From Sinorhizobium sp. RAC02 (GTDB lineage: Bacteria; Pseudomonadota; Alphaproteobacteria; Rhizobiales; Rhizobiaceae), in contig NZ_CP016450.1 in NCBI RefSeq assembly GCF_001713395.1, forward strand, positions 682,001 to 746,000: DNA of 64,000 bases, in the 5' to 3' direction. The position numbers were made by a program, and so were the translations under genes. Within the stretch, counting starts at the first letter, position 1, and each line of letters opens with the position of its first letter. Positions 63,001 through 64,000 of the stretch are shown here, piece by piece. The notes beneath the pieces were generated by a model, which made no database searches, was not told where the DNA came from, and saw only the letters and a list, made by a program, of their open reading frames with translations.

Positions 63001-63237
63001 CTGGTGCTGGCAAGCGGCGCGGGTGCGGAGGCGCGTGTCTCGCTCGGCTGGGTGCTCGTCGGTGGCCTTGGCCTTGCGACGGTCGTCACGCTCTACCTGA
63101 CACCCGTCGCCTATCTGGTGATCGCCCGCTTTACCAGCCCGCACGCCGACGAGGAACGGCGCCTTGCCGCCGAGTTGCAGCACGCCGAGACCCTTTCCAA
63201 GGGCGGCGACGGCGCCCTGCCGCAACCGGCGGAGTGA
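60082..63237 (+). CDS. RND efflux transporter
   Basis: 1051-residue inner-membrane RND pump with 12 helices. Proton-relay residues are in place: LVVDDAIVVLENIVRR and MAKNGILIVEFANQL. The N-terminal part LFIRRPIFALVLNTLIVVAGLAAF and the pore segment (STEFEGASPETVDRELTDVVEGAVSRVQGI) fit the HAE1/MdtBC-like group. It starts on the base shared with the adaptor stop, so the two are coupled. There is no channel gene in the window. Confidence 0.95.
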   Translation: MSGDANGLDTSGKAGFTALFIRRPIFALVLNTLIVVAGLAAFNGVEIRELPSVDQPVISVSTEFEGASPETVDRELTDVVEGAVSRVQGIKDISSQSSFGRSRVTLQFSDTTDVNQAANDVRDALGRVSNQLPDGAEEPRVVKADADSQPIMRLALTSDTQSLEDLTLLAENEITDRLASVEGVADVVVYGDQEKIFRVDVDQSKLAARGITVADLRNALATASFDVPAGSLKSQSQDITVRATADLTKPADFENLMIKNRVRLGDIAMVTLGPDEGSTALRSNGRQGIGLGIIRQAQSNTLDISTGVKQMVAQFGTILPEGTEIKITSDDAVFIEGAIHEVEIALVVAVLIVTLVIYLFLLDWRATLIPTISMPIALIGTIAAIYMAGFSVNILTLLAIVLATGLVVDDAIVVLENIVRRRAEGLKPRAAAILGTLEVFFAVIATTATLAAVFIPLSFLPGQAGRLFREFGFVLAFAILLSSFVALTLCPMLASRMLTKDMTHEHTGVLARIGGAASRFYRSTLSACLGAPFIVFIVALLFTAAGATSFFTIKSELTPSEDRSMVMLRVNAPQGVSLEYAQDQMKLIENKLRPLYDSGEIVNIFSISGQGGSSNSGFMVLTLAPWSERERAQQQIVQDINQAVATVPSVRTFAMQPNSLGIRGAGNGLQVALVGNDYTKLGNAAAELVRKIEDSGRFQNVRLNYEANQAQLSVTIDRERAADLGIDITGLSTALQAMLEGTSVVDIYVEGQAYPVKLSSTTQPINDPMDLENIFLKTGDGKIVPMSSIASLEEKAVAPQLSREQQLRAVSLSAGLKDGLALGDALAMVQEMAEPLLPEGSRLMPMAEAATLQENSSGLAVTFGFALIIIFLVLAAQFESFVSAIIIMVTVPLGLACAVFAMILTGTTLNIYSQIGLVLLVGIMAKNGILIVEFANQLRDRGQDIRSAIENASNIRLRPVMMTMIATVVGAVPLVLASGAGAEARVSLGWVLVGGLGLATVVTLYLTPVAYLVIARFTSPHADEERRLAAELQHAETLSKGGDGALPQPAE

Positions 63238-63343
63238 CGGCCGGACAGTCGCGGCCGGAAATGCTGATGAGGATCGGATATTGCTGCTGGACAGCCGGGC
63301 GCCAATTTGCTGAGTAAACCCCACAGGCAGTGAGGGTATGACG

Positions 63344-64000
63344 ATGGCATTGGCGGATATCAGGAGTGGCACGCGCAACGAGCAGGGCATTGCCGAGATA
63401 TTGCCGCGTCTTGCCGAGCGTTTCGGCCAACGTTTCCAGACCGGCGAAGCGATCCGCGCCCAGCATGCGCACACCACGACCTATATCCCCGCCCAGCTTC
63501 CCGATGGTGTCGTGTTCGTCGAGACTGCCGAAGAGGTGAAGGCGATCGTCAGTCTCTGCGCGGAACTAAAGGTGCCGGTCATACCCTTCGGCACCGGCTC
63601 CTCGCTGGAGGGGCAGGTGAATGCGCCGCACGGCGGAATCTCCATCGATTTCAGCAATATGAAGCGCGTGCTGGAGGTGAACGCCGAGGATCTCGATTGC
63701 ACGGTCGAGCCGGGCATCACCCGCGAGGAGCTGAATACCTATCTGCGCGATACCGGCCTGTTCTTCCCGATCGATCCGGGCGCCAATGCCTCGCTCGGCG
63801 GCATGACCTCGACACGGGCCTCCGGCACGAATGCCGTTCGCTACGGCACGATGAAGGACAACGTGCTGGCCGTGACCGCCGTGACGGCAACCGGCGAGGA
63901 AATCCGCACCGCCCGCCGTGCGCGAAAGTCGTCGGCGGGGTATGACCTGACACGCCTCTTCGTCGGTGCCGAGGGCACGCTCGGCGTCTTGACCTCTATC
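63344..64000 (+). CDS. FAD-linked oxidase, GlcD/D-lactate dehydrogenase type, partial
   Basis: First 219 residues of an FAD-binding oxidase; continues past the window end. The PCMH-type FAD domain is present: VIPFGTGSSLEGQ, VEPGITREELNTYL, and GGMTSTRASGTNAVRYGTMKDNVL, the group of D-lactate and glycolate dehydrogenases. I start at the ATG at 63344, 7 bases after GAGGG; an ATG at 63338 is too close to it. The true substrate awaits the rest of the gene. Confidence 0.92.
   Translation, partial: MALADIRSGTRNEQGIAEILPRLAERFGQRFQTGEAIRAQHAHTTTYIPAQLPDGVVFVETAEEVKAIVSLCAELKVPVIPFGTGSSLEGQVNAPHGGISIDFSNMKRVLEVNAEDLDCTVEPGITREELNTYLRDTGLFFPIDPGANASLGGMTSTRASGTNAVRYGTMKDNVLAVTAVTATGEEIRTARRARKSSAGYDLTRLFVGAEGTLGVLTSI

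Noticed and set aside
60772-63477. 901-codon frame antisense to the second RND pump
   Set aside because: Shadow of a transporter gene whose membrane helices and relay residues are clear on the + strand.

Overview
This 64 kb window is a chromosomal-type segment of an alphaproteobacterium, most likely a member of the Rhizobiaceae (Rhizobium, Agrobacterium, Ensifer and Shinella are all compatible; I cannot fix the genus). The grounds are high and even G+C, rhizobial-style proteins and gene orders (panC-panB, DUF982, DUF1194, an amino-sugar locus with a GntR regulator), PotABCD-like and sugar ABC operons, and a small RNA with the CCTCCTCCC anti-Shine-Dalgarno loop typical of this class. I see no tRNA, rRNA, CRISPR array, insertion sequence or prophage. 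The window starts inside a DEAD-box helicase gene and ends inside an FAD-linked oxidase gene.

Layout. 1-12.9 kb is mostly core functions: helicase (partial), panC-panB, azlC-azlD, an aminopeptidase P, a membrane-anchored hypothetical, the anti-SD small RNA, prmA, a SCO1/SenC copper chaperone, a chemoreceptor with its own cheW, and small exported proteins. 12.9-25.2 kb is an amino-sugar salvage region. A leftward operon (kinase, GntR regulator, SIS-domain deaminase-like protein, nagA, M19 dipeptidase, cutC) is transcribed away from a rightward operon (murQ, sugar-binding protein, two permeases, Gfo/Idh/MocA oxidoreductase, ABC ATPase). The shared control region carries two copies of an 11-bp-phased direct repeat TGGTAT-N5-TGGYAT, one in front of each start codon. 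25.2-30.5 kb is an AcrAB-type efflux operon with its TetR repressor gene last and an AcrR-like operator in front.

30.5-45.3 kb is the most interesting region: a three-promoter catabolic and transport unit. It has two phytoene-desaturase-like FAD oxidoreductases, a GcvT-like folate protein, an 82-residue protein, a SAM methyltransferase, a TetR regulator, a PotD-like binding protein with PotABC-like ABC genes, a class III aminotransferase and a Rieske oxygenase. The oxygenase has a glutamate where ring hydroxylases have the bridging aspartate, as in carnitine oxygenases. All three promoter regions carry one operator, TGAATG-NN-CRTTCA. I infer a TetR-controlled pathway for uptake and oxidative N-demethylation/deamination of a methylated amine or betaine; the substrate is unknown. 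An unrelated D,D-carboxypeptidase gene sits inside it.

45.3-64 kb holds smaller units: a Gly/His-rich exported protein, a DUF1194 protein, a TetR/NAD(P)-binding/DUF1772 unit with tandem operators, an amidase-family protein, a DUF2778 L,D-transpeptidase-like protein, a soluble double-PAS chemoreceptor, uvrD, an AhpD-like protein with a Tat-exported cyclase, a second RND efflux pair behind two 16-bp repeats spaced 32 bp, and the start of an FAD-linked dehydrogenase gene.
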